Of a stretch of 64,000 bases of DNA, positions 33,826 to 43,062 are shown one piece after another. The stretch is taken from contig CBDCVV010000007.1 of NCBI GenBank assembly GCA_965223235.1, positions 62,001-126,000 of the forward strand, given 5' to 3'. Positions within the stretch are counted from its first letter, which is position 1. Each line of letters begins with the position of its first letter. The position numbers were made by a program, and so were the translations under genes. The notes beneath the pieces are model-generated. The model had not been told where the DNA came from, made no database searches, and worked only from the letters and a program-made list of their open reading frames with translations. This DNA is from UBA2589 sp965223235. GTDB taxonomy: Bacteria > Gemmatimonadota > Gemmatimonadetes > Longimicrobiales > Gaopeijiaceae.

Positions 33826-34080
33826 GTCGTGAAGGAGAGAGGGTCGACAACGGGATTGTGGAGCTCTGGGACGCAACACGCCAACGCAGCCAGGCGTTCC
33901 TATCCGTGCTCGTGTCTCTCGGTTGCATTCCAAAGCCCACTCGGCCCCGATACGTTGCGGTCGGGAAAGCTCCACCCCGAAGGACTTTCGCTTTATCTTC
34001 GGGTCATGTACCTTGGGGCCGTCTCCCGGACCAATGAGGGAGATCACGAGAATCGGAGGCTTTACTTGGCGACGGCAGAG

Positions 34081-35148
34081 ATGAGCGAGAAGAAGGCGGC
34101 GGACCAGAAAAAGAAGGCTTTGGATACGGCCCTCACGCAGATCGAGCGCTCCTATGGAAAGGGCGCGATCATGCGGATGGGAGAAGACGGGGGGCTCACG
34201 GCGATCGAGGCCATTCCCACAGGAGCCTTGAATCTGGATGCCGCGATCGGCATCGGCGGTATGCCCCGGGGAAGGATCAGCGAGATCTACGGACCCGAAT
34301 CATCCGGTAAGACGACGATCTGTCTCCAGGTTATCGCCAACGCTCAGAGGCTGGGCGGAATCGCCGCGTTCATCGACGCCGAGCACGCATTGGATGTCGG
34401 TTATGCCCGCAAGCTGGGTGTGGACGTCGATAATCTGCTGGTCTCGCAGCCGGACACCGGTGAGCAAGCTTTGGAGATCGCGGAGGTGTTGATTCGTAGC
34501 AACGCGATCGATGTCGTAGTGATCGACTCGGTCGCGGCGCTGGTGCCGCGTGCGGAGATCGAAGGGGAGATGGGGGATACTCACGTCGGCCTGCAGGCGC
34601 GACTCATGAGCCAAGCCCTCCGAAAGCTCACCGGGGCAGTAAACCGCTCTCACACTTCGGTGATCTTTACGAACCAGATTCGAGAGAAGGTCGGAGTGAT
34701 GTTCGGGAGCCCCGAGACGACTTCGGGGGGGCGAGCGTTGAAGTTCTATGCGTCGGTGCGTCTTGATATTCGCCGGATCGGGGCGATCAAGGACGGCCAG
34801 GACGTCATCGGCAATCGCACCCGCGTGAAGGTCGTGAAGAACAAGTGTGCTCCTCCGTTCCGGCAGGCCGAGTTCGACATCCAGTACAACGAGGGCGTGA
34901 GCCACAACGCGCTCCTGATCGATCTGGGCGTGGAGCACAACATCGTCGACAAGTCGGGCTCTTGGTTTTCGTACGGCGACCTCAGACTCGGTCAAGGAAA
35001 AGAGAATTCGAAGGCGTTCCTCACCGAGAACGAGGACATTGCGTTGGAGATCGATGGAAAGCTTCGGGTCGCGCTAGGTCTGGTAGCAGAAGAGCCTCTC
35101 GAGGAAGAGACGGAAGCGGAGGCCGGGGAGGTCGTGGCGGCGGGGTAG
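34081..35148 (+). CDS. recA: Recombinase A
   Basis: The 355-residue protein catalyses ATP-dependent strand exchange and LexA cleavage in the SOS response. Walker A is GPESSGKTTICLQV (about residues 71-84), Walker B ends in DVVVIDSVAALVPRAEIEG, and loop L2 lies in EKVGVMFGSPETTSGGRALK. The C terminus is acidic, as usual. The ATG at 34081 gives the canonical N terminus; upstream in-frame ATGs give non-RecA sequence. I could not recognise a LexA box in the 255-base intergenic region. A strong terminator follows, so it is monocistronic. Confidence 0.97.
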   Translation: MSEKKAADQKKKALDTALTQIERSYGKGAIMRMGEDGGLTAIEAIPTGALNLDAAIGIGGMPRGRISEIYGPESSGKTTICLQVIANAQRLGGIAAFIDAEHALDVGYARKLGVDVDNLLVSQPDTGEQALEIAEVLIRSNAIDVVVIDSVAALVPRAEIEGEMGDTHVGLQARLMSQALRKLTGAVNRSHTSVIFTNQIREKVGVMFGSPETTSGGRALKFYASVRLDIRRIGAIKDGQDVIGNRTRVKVVKNKCAPPFRQAEFDIQYNEGVSHNALLIDLGVEHNIVDKSGSWFSYGDLRLGQGKENSKAFLTENEDIALEIDGKLRVALGLVAEEPLEEETEAEAGEVVAAG

Positions 35149-35172
35149 TGGGTTTGCCGGCGTAGGCCGAGA

Positions 35173-35212
35173 GGGCCCCGACGACAGAAGTCGTCGGGGC
35201 CCTTATCTTCTT
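35173..35212 (+). terminator. Intrinsic terminator after recA
   Basis: A perfect 13-base-pair stem (GGGCCCCGACGAC at 35173-35185 with GTCGTCGGGGCCC at 35190-35202), a 4-base loop and a T-rich tail (TTATCTTCTT) stand 24 bases after the recA stop. Confidence 0.92.
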
Positions 35213-35249
35213 CACGCTTAGTCGTTTGAACGCTCTCGAAATGCTCGCC

Positions 35250-37892
35250 ATGAAGACTGCCGAAATTCGTAGTCGCTTCCTGGACTTCTTCGCCGAGCGC
35301 GACCATGAGGTGGTCTCGAGCTCATCGTTGGTTCCTGCCGACGATCCCACGTTGCTCTTCACGAACGCGGGGATGGTTCAGTTCAAAGGTGCCTTCTTAG
35401 GTCATGAGCAACGCCCGTATGTGCGGGCGGCCTCTTCGCAGCGCTGCGTTCGCGCGGGAGGAAAGCACAACGATCTGGAGGAGGTGGGGGTGACCACTCG
35501 GCACCACACCTTCTTCGAGATGCTCGGGAACTTCTCTTTCGGTGACTACTTCAAGCGGGACGCGATCCGATACGCGTACGAATTGCTGACCGACGAGTAC
35601 GGTCTCGACCCCGAGAGGCTGTACGCCACAGTGCACCACTCCGATGACGAGGCTGCCGAGTTGTGGGCAAGCGACATTGGGCTCCCGCCAGAGCGCATCT
35701 ACCGACTTGGCGACAAAGACAATTTCTGGCAGATGGCCGATACGGGGCCGTGCGGGCCGTGCTCCGAGCTTCACTACGACCTGCGTACGGATCGACGTCC
35801 GGTGACTTCCACCGAGGAGTTCGTAGAGTTGAACGACTCGGGTCGGATCGTGGAGCTGTGGAACCTGGTGTTCATGCAGTTCGACCGCGACGACGAGGGC
35901 GACCTGCACCCGTTGCCTGCGCCTTGTGTCGACACGGGGGCCGGACTCGAGCGGATCGCTGCCGTCTTGCAAGGCGTGGACTCGAACTACCACACGGACG
36001 GGTTTGCGCCGCTCTTGCAGCGCGTTGGGGAGCTGGTGGGTCGTCCCTACGATCCATCGGCCGAAGAGTCGGTGAGCTACCGAGTGCTTGCCGACCACGC
36101 TCGGGCGGTCGCTTTCTTGCTCTCGGATGGCGTGTATCCCACGAACGATGGACGGGGCTACGTCCTCCGCCGGATCCTTCGGAGGGGCGTCCGGCACGCT
36201 TGGCTTCTCGGGAGGCGCGAGCCGACGATGGTCGGAGTGGTGGAGGCGGTGATCGACTCCATGGCCTCGATCTATCCCGTGCTCGAGGAACGGCGCGAGA
36301 CCATTCTCGATTCAACGCGCCGAGAAGAGGAGCGGTTTCTCGCGACGATCGAGGGCGGGATGGCCCGCTTCGCCGAGCTAGCTTCGGGTGACGCAGGAGT
36401 GATCGACGGGGCAGAAGCCTTCAAGCTGTACGACACCTTCGGCTTCCCCTTGGACCTGACCGAACTCATGGCATCGGAGAAAGGCCTTGGGGTCGACGTG
36501 GTGGGCTTCCAAAGTGCCTTAGAGGAGCAGCGTGCGCGTTCGCGACGGGATCGGGCTGAAGTCGGGGCTTCTGGCGCCTCCCTGCTGCAGGGCGACTGGA
36601 TTCGTGTAGCCGAGGGGGAACAGCTTTTCGTCGGGTACGACGCCCTCCGTGTTGAAACGCATGTGCTGCGGTATCGGCTCGCCGACGGGCGAGCCGCTTT
36701 GGTACTCTCGGAGAACCCGTTCTACGCCGAGTCGGGAGGCCAAGTGTCCGACACGGGCGCCATCCGGGGAGCGGGCTGGACGGTCACGGTCGAAGAAGTC
36801 TTCAAGATGGGGAGCGAAAGTGCGGTCGCCGGGCCGTTCGAAGGCGCGCTTCCGGACGGGGGTGAGGGTACGCTCTCGGCGGTCGCCGAGGTTGCCGCGT
36901 CTGCGCGACGCGACACGGTGAGGAACCACACCGCAACACATCTCGTGCACGCTGCGCTTCGGTCGATACTTGGTGACCATGTGGTGCAACGTGGATCGTT
37001 GGTGGAGCCGGAGCGCCTTCGATTCGACTTTGCGCACAGCGGACCGCTGACCGCGGGTGAGCGTGATGAAGTAGAGCGCCGCGTCAATGAAGAAATCTGG
37101 GCGAACCACCCTGTCGCGATCTCACAACGAAGCTACTCCGATGCTGTCGCGGCGGGCGCGATGGCCCTTTTTGGCGAGAAGTACGCGGATCAGGTACGGG
37201 TCGTGGATATCCCGGGTGTGAGCATGGAGCTGTGCGGGGGTACCCATGCCGCGAGCACCGGAGATATCGGCTCATTTCGACTCGTCTCCGAGTCTGGGGT
37301 AGCGGCGGGGGTAAGGCGCGTCGAGGGACGGACCGGTCGCGGCGCTTACTCGTGGTTTAAGGAGAAAGAAGCACTTCTCGACGAAGTTGCGCACGCGCTC
37401 AAGGCACAGCCTGACGGGGCAGCCCGAAAGGCGCTTCAATTGCGAGAGGAGCGGACGGAGCTCGAGGCACTCTTGCAAGAGGTCCGAAAGGGAGGCGCGT
37501 CTAGCGAAGACGTCGTTGTGGACGAGTCCATCTCACTGGGCGGAGGCGACGCCGCTCGTTACCGAGCCGTGAAGTTGACGGTGCGCGATATTGCCGACGC
37601 GCGGAGCTGGGGAGATGCGTTTCTTGAGGGCGGGAAGACGGGGGTCGCGGTGCTGGCTGCCGAGATGCCCGACGAGAAGCGAGCGCTGTTTTGCTTTGTC
37701 ACGGATGACCTGATCTCCCGAGGCGTGCGAGCAGACGCTGTGGTTCGACAAGTCGCTGAGGTCGTCGGTGGGAAGGGTGGGGGGCGCCCCCACCTGGCCC
37801 AGGCGGGTGTCGAGGACCCGTCGCGTATCGACGAAGCGCTGCGCGTGGGTGCCGAGGCCGTGAAGGGCCTTCTAGCTGGAGGCGACGGTTAG
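35250..37892 (+). CDS. alaS: Alanine-tRNA ligase
   Basis: The 880-residue enzyme charges tRNA-Ala. The class II core starts EIRSRFLDFFAERDHEVV and contains FTNAGMVQFKGAFLG and RCVRAGGKHNDLEEVG. The editing domain has the zinc-binding residues in RNHTATHLVHAALR and MELCGGTHAASTGDIG. The C-terminal C-Ala/DHHA1 domain ends with KGGGRPHLAQAGVEDPSRID. The ATG at 35250 matches the usual MKTAEIRS start, but none of the candidate starts (TTG 35226, ATG 35241, ATG 35250) has a clear ribosome-binding site. The stop shares a base with the next start (TAGTG). Confidence 0.97.
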   Translation: MKTAEIRSRFLDFFAERDHEVVSSSSLVPADDPTLLFTNAGMVQFKGAFLGHEQRPYVRAASSQRCVRAGGKHNDLEEVGVTTRHHTFFEMLGNFSFGDYFKRDAIRYAYELLTDEYGLDPERLYATVHHSDDEAAELWASDIGLPPERIYRLGDKDNFWQMADTGPCGPCSELHYDLRTDRRPVTSTEEFVELNDSGRIVELWNLVFMQFDRDDEGDLHPLPAPCVDTGAGLERIAAVLQGVDSNYHTDGFAPLLQRVGELVGRPYDPSAEESVSYRVLADHARAVAFLLSDGVYPTNDGRGYVLRRILRRGVRHAWLLGRREPTMVGVVEAVIDSMASIYPVLEERRETILDSTRREEERFLATIEGGMARFAELASGDAGVIDGAEAFKLYDTFGFPLDLTELMASEKGLGVDVVGFQSALEEQRARSRRDRAEVGASGASLLQGDWIRVAEGEQLFVGYDALRVETHVLRYRLADGRAALVLSENPFYAESGGQVSDTGAIRGAGWTVTVEEVFKMGSESAVAGPFEGALPDGGEGTLSAVAEVAASARRDTVRNHTATHLVHAALRSILGDHVVQRGSLVEPERLRFDFAHSGPLTAGERDEVERRVNEEIWANHPVAISQRSYSDAVAAGAMALFGEKYADQVRVVDIPGVSMELCGGTHAASTGDIGSFRLVSESGVAAGVRRVEGRTGRGAYSWFKEKEALLDEVAHALKAQPDGAARKALQLREERTELEALLQEVRKGGASSEDVVVDESISLGGGDAARYRAVKLTVRDIADARSWGDAFLEGGKTGVAVLAAEMPDEKRALFCFVTDDLISRGVRADAVVRQVAEVVGGKGGGRPHLAQAGVEDPSRIDEALRVGAEAVKGLLAGGDG

Positions 37893-38182
37893 TGGACCGT
37901 GTCCCTTGGCTGACCGCACGCTATCCGGCTGCTCCTCAGGGACTAATCGACGCCATGATGGAGCAACTCCCTAGTGGGGCGCCTTCGGGTGCTACCGAGT
38001 ACAGGCGCTCGGTGCAGACGTCCATCGCCGAGGCCATCGCGGTACCGGGTCGTCATCGGCCGAGCGCGTTTCATGTGCTCGCGGGCGACGCACTGCTAAC
38101 TCTCGCTTGCGAGGTTGCTCTTTCCGGAGAAGAACCACGGCAGATCCTGCAGGAACTACTGGAGGTGGGAGGGGCGCGATGA
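37892..38182 (+). CDS. Small hypothetical protein between alaS and the PHP phosphatase gene
   Basis: The 96-residue product is predicted mostly helical, with no signal peptide, membrane segment or metal motif. Its GTG start overlaps the alaS stop by one base, and its stop overlaps the next ATG by four, so it is clearly translated as part of the operon. Segments include LIDAMMEQLPSGAPSGATEY and FHVLAGDALLTLACEVALSG. I do not recognise the family. It could be an adaptor of the neighbouring phosphatase, but nothing in the sequence shows that. Confidence 0.65.
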   Translation: MDRVPWLTARYPAAPQGLIDAMMEQLPSGAPSGATEYRRSVQTSIAEAIAVPGRHRPSAFHVLAGDALLTLACEVALSGEEPRQILQELLEVGGAR

Positions 38183-39021
38183 CGGGCCACCACACCGCGT
38201 CCGTTGTCGACATTCATAGCCACTTGGTGCCCGGGGTCGATGACGGGGCTCGAGATCTGGCCGGTACACTCGATTCGGTTTCCCGCCTCGTGAATCTCGG
38301 CGTACGAAGGGTGGTCACCACTCCGCACCTCCAGGGGAGCTTGAGCCTCGATAGTAGCCTGCTCGGAGACCGACTGGGAGAGGTGGACCAAGCCTTCGAG
38401 GAAGCGACCCAGGCGATCGCCGCGGACTTTCCCATGCTAGAGTTTCTGCGCGGGCACGAAGTGCTGATCGATGTTCCGGAGCCGGTTCTTTCCGACCCCC
38501 GACTACGGCTGGCGGGAACCGACTTTGTGCTCATTGAATGGCCGAGACTCGGGATTCCCCCGGGGACCGAACGGGTCCTTCGCTGGATCCGAGACCAGGG
38601 ATGGCGTCCGGTAGTAGCTCATCCCGAGCGATATGTAGGGATGCTCGATCGACCCGACCAAGCAGCACGTTGGAGGGATGCAGGCGCACACCTTCAGGTG
38701 AACTACGGTTCTCTAGTCGGTCGCTATGGGAAGGATGCCAAAACGGTCGCCTACAGAATTCTAGAGGCTGGTGAGGCCGACTACATGGCGTCCGACTTTC
38801 ACGGAAAGAGCGGCCTGAAGATCTACCTGAGCGAGGCTAGAGCTGCGATGGCGGAGCGGGGAGGGAGCGCCGTCTTGCACACCCTGAACAGCGTCAACCC
38901 GGGGCGACTCATCGAAGGACTGGACCCACTACCGGTACCACCGCTCGCGCCCATGGGCCTTCTACAGCGCATGACCGATCTTGTTGGACGCATCGTGTCT
39001 CGGCGGAGTTCAGTGGGATGA
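38179..39021 (+). CDS. PHP-domain phosphatase, CpsB/CapC/YwqE type
   Basis: The 280-residue protein has the PHP-domain metal motifs of manganese-dependent tyrosine phosphatases: DIHSHLVPGVDDGARD, TTPHLQGS, FLRGHEVLIDVPE, VVAHPERYVGM and MASDFHGKSG. In capsule systems CpsB-type enzymes dephosphorylate the BY-kinase CpsD. No capsule polymerase or flippase genes are nearby; the only BY-kinase-like protein in the window (59034-60038) has no working P-loop. The gene overlaps its neighbours by four bases on both sides. It might act on another phosphorylated substrate, including sugar phosphates. Confidence 0.83.
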   Translation: MTGHHTASVVDIHSHLVPGVDDGARDLAGTLDSVSRLVNLGVRRVVTTPHLQGSLSLDSSLLGDRLGEVDQAFEEATQAIAADFPMLEFLRGHEVLIDVPEPVLSDPRLRLAGTDFVLIEWPRLGIPPGTERVLRWIRDQGWRPVVAHPERYVGMLDRPDQAARWRDAGAHLQVNYGSLVGRYGKDAKTVAYRILEAGEADYMASDFHGKSGLKIYLSEARAAMAERGGSAVLHTLNSVNPGRLIEGLDPLPVPPLAPMGLLQRMTDLVGRIVSRRSSVG

Positions 39022-39602
39022 GCGTCGAGTCCAAGGTGCACCGCCGGATTGAGGAACACGTGCGTATCGCCGAGCAACTCGGGGCTGAAGCAGGGGCGAA
39101 GATCGCGACAATCGCGGAGACGGTAACCACAGTCTTGGAGCGGGGGGGACGGCTCTTTTTTTGTGGAAACGGAGGGAGTGCGGCGGATGCGCAGCACCTT
39201 GCAGCGGAGTACGTCGTCCGGTTCCGTCGGGAGCGGCGGGCGTTCTCGGCAATGGCCCTGACCACGGACTCGTCCGTTCTGACGGCGTCCGCGAACGATC
39301 TCGGCTATACGATGGTGTTCGTGCGGCAGCTCGAGGCATGGGGGCAGGAAGGAGATCTCTTGTTCTTGCACACGACCAGTGGTGAGTCGGAGAACCTGTT
39401 GGCGGTTGCAGAGGTTGCGAGACGACTCCGTATCGGCACTGTGGCGATGACGGCCGGGGGCGGAGGACGGCTCGCCGCAGTCGTGGACGACGCGATCGAT
39501 GTTCCGACCACGTCTACAGCACGGGCGCAGGAGATGCACATTCTAATCGGCCACATCATCTGCGACCTCGTCGAAGAGGTCTTGAGCGGGAGCGACGATT
39601 GA
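39018..39602 (+). CDS. gmhA: Sedoheptulose-7-phosphate isomerase-like SIS protein
   Basis: The 194-residue SIS-domain protein resembles GmhA, which makes D-glycero-D-manno-heptose 7-phosphate for lipopolysaccharide core or glycosylation. The signature LFFCGNGGSAADAQHLAAEY is nearly canonical, and DLLFLHTTSGESENLL stands where GmhA has TTSGNS. The conserved histidine segment near the C terminus reads QEMHILIGHIICDLVEE. No hldE or gmhB gene is in the window. DnaA-binding DiaA proteins are close relatives, so that role is an alternative. ATGA overlap with the gene before and TTGA overlap with the gene after show coupling. Confidence 0.85.
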   Translation: MSVESKVHRRIEEHVRIAEQLGAEAGAKIATIAETVTTVLERGGRLFFCGNGGSAADAQHLAAEYVVRFRRERRAFSAMALTTDSSVLTASANDLGYTMVFVRQLEAWGQEGDLLFLHTTSGESENLLAVAEVARRLRIGTVAMTAGGGGRLAAVVDDAIDVPTTSTARAQEMHILIGHIICDLVEEVLSGSDD

Positions 39603-40363
39603 GCAATCTCATCGATCTGAAGGAGAAGACGGCGATCGTGACGGGCGGGTCGCGCGGCGTCGGTCGAGCGACCGCCATCATGCTGGCGAAGGCTGGGGCA
39701 CATGTCGGAATCGGGTATCACAGCCGGGAGTCCGACGCCGCGGAGGTGGTCGACGCGTGCCGGGCCCTGGGGAGTGACGCGTGGGCGCAGCGAGGGGACC
39801 TTGGGGTGCAAGCCGACGTCGAACAGCTTTTCGAGCGGGCCGAGAGCACCTTCGGGGGGCTGGACATTTTCGTGGGGAACCATGGGATATGGCCCCCCCG
39901 TGACACGCCGATCGGGGAGATGGCTCCCGAGCAATGGCACAACACCATGAACGCGAATCTCCATTCGATCTTCTACACCTGCCGGGCCGCAGCGCGCTTG
40001 TTGAACGAGAATGGCCGGATCGTTTTGGTAAGCAGCACCGCCGGCCAGCGGGGTGAGGCTTTTCACGCAGACTACGCAGCGAGCAAGGGCGCGATGATCT
40101 CTATGGTGAAGGGGCTTTGCGTTGAGCTCGCTCCTCGCGGGATCACGGTGAACTCCGTCGCACCTGGTTGGATCGACACAGAGATGTCCGCTTCAGCGTT
40201 CGAGGGAGAGGCGCGTGACCGGGTCGCCCGGAGTATTCCGATCGGCCGCATTGCGACAGCGGATGACGTGGCGGGCCCGATCGTCTTTCTATGCACGGAG
40301 CTTGCGCGGCACGTCACTGGAGAGATCGTGAACGTCAACGGCGGTGCGGTCTTGGTGGGGTAA
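39599..40363 (+). CDS. Short-chain dehydrogenase/reductase (FabG-like)
   Basis: The 254-residue SDR has the cofactor motif VTGGSRGVGRATAIMLA, the structural NHG motif in FVGNHGIWPP, the catalytic Ser in VLVSSTAGQRG and the Tyr/Lys pair in DYAASKGAM. The end RHVTGEIVNVNGGAVLVG is FabG-like. Substrate is unknown; a 3-ketoacyl or sugar substrate is possible. The TTG start overlaps the gmhA stop by four bases, which is why this unusual start is chosen. Confidence 0.88.
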   Translation: MSNLIDLKEKTAIVTGGSRGVGRATAIMLAKAGAHVGIGYHSRESDAAEVVDACRALGSDAWAQRGDLGVQADVEQLFERAESTFGGLDIFVGNHGIWPPRDTPIGEMAPEQWHNTMNANLHSIFYTCRAAARLLNENGRIVLVSSTAGQRGEAFHADYAASKGAMISMVKGLCVELAPRGITVNSVAPGWIDTEMSASAFEGEARDRVARSIPIGRIATADDVAGPIVFLCTELARHVTGEIVNVNGGAVLVG

Positions 40364-40368
40364 GGGTC

Positions 40369-41643
40369 GTGTTCGCAGATGTCCCCCCGGCCGTGCGCTG
40401 GATCACTCAGGTGTTGGAGGAGGCTGGCTTCGAGACGTGGGCCGTAGGAGGGGCCGTTCGCGATCGAATCCTGGGCGTCGCGGGAGAAGATTGGGACCTG
40501 GCGACCCGAGCTCCCCCGCATGAGGTGCGGCGACTCTTCCGTCGCACGGTGCCGGTCGGCATCGAACACGGGACGGTCGGTGTGCTGGCCCGGGATCAGC
40601 GGATGTACGAAGTGACGACCTTTCGGCGCGATGTCGAAACGGATGGACGTCGCGCGAGGGTGACCTTCTCCGAATCGATCGAAGAGGACCTGAGTCGGCG
40701 AGACTTCACCATTAACGCGATCGCTTGGCACCCGTTGCGTGACGAGCTCTACGATCCGTACGGCGGGCGGGACGATTTGGAGGTGGGGGTCCTGCGTGCG
40801 GTTGGCGTTGCGGCAGAACGGTTTAGAGAAGATCACCTACGGTTGCTCCGAGGTGTTCGCTTTGCGGGGCGTTTCGGGCTCTCAATCGATCCGGACACGT
40901 GGTCAGCTGCGTGCTCCGCTGTTGACGATACGAGAAATCTTTCTCCAGAGCGTGTTCGGGAGGAGCTGATGAAGGTCCTCTCCGGCGTGAATCCGGACAT
41001 CACCCTTGAGTTGTACCGTTCCTCCGGAATCATCGGGGTTCTCTATCCGGAGGTCGCCCGACACTTCGCCCTTCTTGGCGAGGGGGAGGCACCGATGTCG
41101 TGGGAAACGCGGCTCGCGGAAGTGCGTTGCATCCCCAGCTCGATGCCGACGCTGAGGGTCGCGGCGTGGCTGCGTGACATCGTCCCGATCGACGTGGCGG
41201 CTCTTTTGGTCCGGTTGAGATTTTCGAACCGTGATCGTGATGATATCGCAGGTTGGGCCGACGCCGGGCCCGTTCCACACAGGGAAGCTGGCGATGTCGA
41301 GCTGAGGCGCTGGCTGTCGCGACACGGGGCCGACAACGTGGGCCCGGTTTCACGGCTGGAGGTTGCTCGGAGTGTGGCGGTGGGAGGACGGGGTTGGGAG
41401 ACGATCGCAGCGTGGCGCCGAGCCAGGGTGGTGCTGGCGGCCGAACCTCCACTCTCGGTCCAAGATCTGGCGATCGGTGGGGGGGAGTTGAAGCGGTTGG
41501 GGCTCCGCCCGGGACCTCTCTTCGGGGATGTACTTGAGCGGCTCCTCGACGAGGTGATCGACGATCCGTCGCGGAATACAGCCGAATACCTGTGCGACCG
41601 CGCCGTGGCGATCGCGGGAGGGGAAACGGGCGCCGATGGCTGA
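40369..41643 (+). CDS. cca: CCA tRNA nucleotidyltransferase / poly(A) polymerase family protein
   Basis: The 424-residue protein belongs to the class II nucleotidyltransferases that add CCA to tRNA 3' ends. The active site is in WAVGGAVRDRILG and GEDWDLATRAPP (metal-binding aspartates), followed by SRRDFTINAIAW and HLRLLRGVRFAGRFGLSID. An HD-like domain is reduced. The only tRNA gene in the window (tRNA-Gln) does not encode CCA, in line with a need for this enzyme. The GTG at 40369 lies five bases after the SDR stop. The end overlaps rarA by eight bases. Confidence 0.9.
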   Translation: MFADVPPAVRWITQVLEEAGFETWAVGGAVRDRILGVAGEDWDLATRAPPHEVRRLFRRTVPVGIEHGTVGVLARDQRMYEVTTFRRDVETDGRRARVTFSESIEEDLSRRDFTINAIAWHPLRDELYDPYGGRDDLEVGVLRAVGVAAERFREDHLRLLRGVRFAGRFGLSIDPDTWSAACSAVDDTRNLSPERVREELMKVLSGVNPDITLELYRSSGIIGVLYPEVARHFALLGEGEAPMSWETRLAEVRCIPSSMPTLRVAAWLRDIVPIDVAALLVRLRFSNRDRDDIAGWADAGPVPHREAGDVELRRWLSRHGADNVGPVSRLEVARSVAVGGRGWETIAAWRRARVVLAAEPPLSVQDLAIGGGELKRLGLRPGPLFGDVLERLLDEVIDDPSRNTAEYLCDRAVAIAGGETGADG

Positions 41644-43021
41644 TCTAGACCTGTTCGCTGGAGAGGATGCCCCTGTCGGAAGCGACCCGACCCGCCCCGA
41701 GTCGTTGGCGAAGGACGCACCTCTCGCCGCGCGGATGAGACCCGCCACGCTGGACGAATTCCGCGGCCAAGAGCATCTCATCGGAGAAGGACGGGTAATT
41801 CGAGCGATGCTGGACGCAGGCGGCGTCGCAAGCATGATTCTCTGGGGTCCCCCGGGGTGCGGAAAAACCACGCTGGCGAGACTCATTGCCCGGGAAGCCG
41901 GTGTCACCTTTGTCTCGTTTAGCGCGGTCACCGAAGGCGTCGCGCGTGTTCGCGAGATCATCGCTTCGGCAGACGCACGCCTCCGGGCGTCGGGCCGCCG
42001 CACCATCCTCTTCTGCGACGAGATCCATCGATTCAACAAGTCACAACAGGACGCATTTCTCCCGCACGTCGAAGCCGGCACGATTATCCTCATTGGAGCG
42101 ACTACGGAGAATCCGTCCTTCGAGATCGTGCGTCCTCTTCTCTCCCGGGCGCCGGTGCACGTGCTCGAGCCACTCACCCCCGAGGATCTGTCGGATCTTC
42201 TGCGTGACGCTCTTACATCAGAACGAGGTCTGGATAGGAGTGACGACTCCATTACCGACCACGCTCTCGACTTCGTGGCTAAGGCGTCCGACGGGGACGC
42301 CCGCAGAGCGCTAGGAGTTCTGGAGACGGCTTCGAGTATCTCGCCTGCCCAACCCATCGACCTCGAGGTCGCGCGGGAGGCGGTGCAACATCGGTTCGCG
42401 ATATACGACAAGTCCGGCGAAGAGCATTTCAACCTCATCTCGGCCCTCCATAAGTCGGTTCGAGGCAGCGATCCTGACGCCGCCCTGTATTGGCTTGCCC
42501 GGATGATCGATGGAGGGGAAGATCCCCTCTACATTGCCCGTCGGCTCGTAAGGATGGCTTCGGAAGACGTTGGACTAGCGGACCCGAATGCGTTGGGCGT
42601 CGTGGTCGCAGCCCGCGACGCTTTCCACTTCCTGGGGGCGCCGGAAGGGGAGTTGGCGTTGGCCCAAGCCACGGTATATCTCGCGACCGCCCCCAAGTCG
42701 AATCGGGCGTATGAAGGGTGGAAACGGGCTCGTTCGAGCGCCCGGGAAACCCGGTCTGCCCCCGTTCCCCTTCATCTCCGAAATGCGCCGACCGGACTCA
42801 TGAAGAGTCTCGGGTATGGAAAAGGGTACCAGTACGAGCCTGAGACGGAGGATGGCGTGTCGACACAGCGATTCCTTCCTGACTCGGTCGGCAGGGGAGG
42901 GTTTTACCGACCCGGTCGATTCGGCTTTGAGAAGACGATTGCCGAGCGATTGGAGTGGTGGGAGGCGAGGCGGGCCGAGCGGAGGCAAGAATCGGGAATT
43001 GGGGACGCGTCGTCTGGTTGA
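41636..43021 (+). CDS. rarA: Replication-associated recombination AAA+ ATPase RarA (MgsA)
   Basis: The 461-residue AAA+ protein acts at stalled replication forks with SSB. The start MADLDLFAGED and PATLDEFRGQEHLIGEGRVI are typical. Walker A is WGPPGCGKTTLARLIA, Walker B and sensor 1 lie in ILFCDEIHRFNKSQQDAF and LIGATTENPSFE. The C-terminal tetramerisation region has LISALHKSVRGSDPDAALYW and LVRMASEDVGLADP. Its start lies inside the end of cca. Residues after 440 are charged and variable. Confidence 0.95.
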   Translation: MADLDLFAGEDAPVGSDPTRPESLAKDAPLAARMRPATLDEFRGQEHLIGEGRVIRAMLDAGGVASMILWGPPGCGKTTLARLIAREAGVTFVSFSAVTEGVARVREIIASADARLRASGRRTILFCDEIHRFNKSQQDAFLPHVEAGTIILIGATTENPSFEIVRPLLSRAPVHVLEPLTPEDLSDLLRDALTSERGLDRSDDSITDHALDFVAKASDGDARRALGVLETASSISPAQPIDLEVAREAVQHRFAIYDKSGEEHFNLISALHKSVRGSDPDAALYWLARMIDGGEDPLYIARRLVRMASEDVGLADPNALGVVVAARDAFHFLGAPEGELALAQATVYLATAPKSNRAYEGWKRARSSARETRSAPVPLHLRNAPTGLMKSLGYGKGYQYEPETEDGVSTQRFLPDSVGRGGFYRPGRFGFEKTIAERLEWWEARRAERRQESGIGDASSG

Positions 43022-43062
43022 CGACTCTTTAGGGAAGGCGAGCGATAGGGTATCGTTCGGCG

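Noticed and set aside
33826..34080. LexA/SOS box upstream of recA
   Set aside because: I found no palindrome resembling known LexA sites; lineage-specific boxes cannot be recognised from one sequence.
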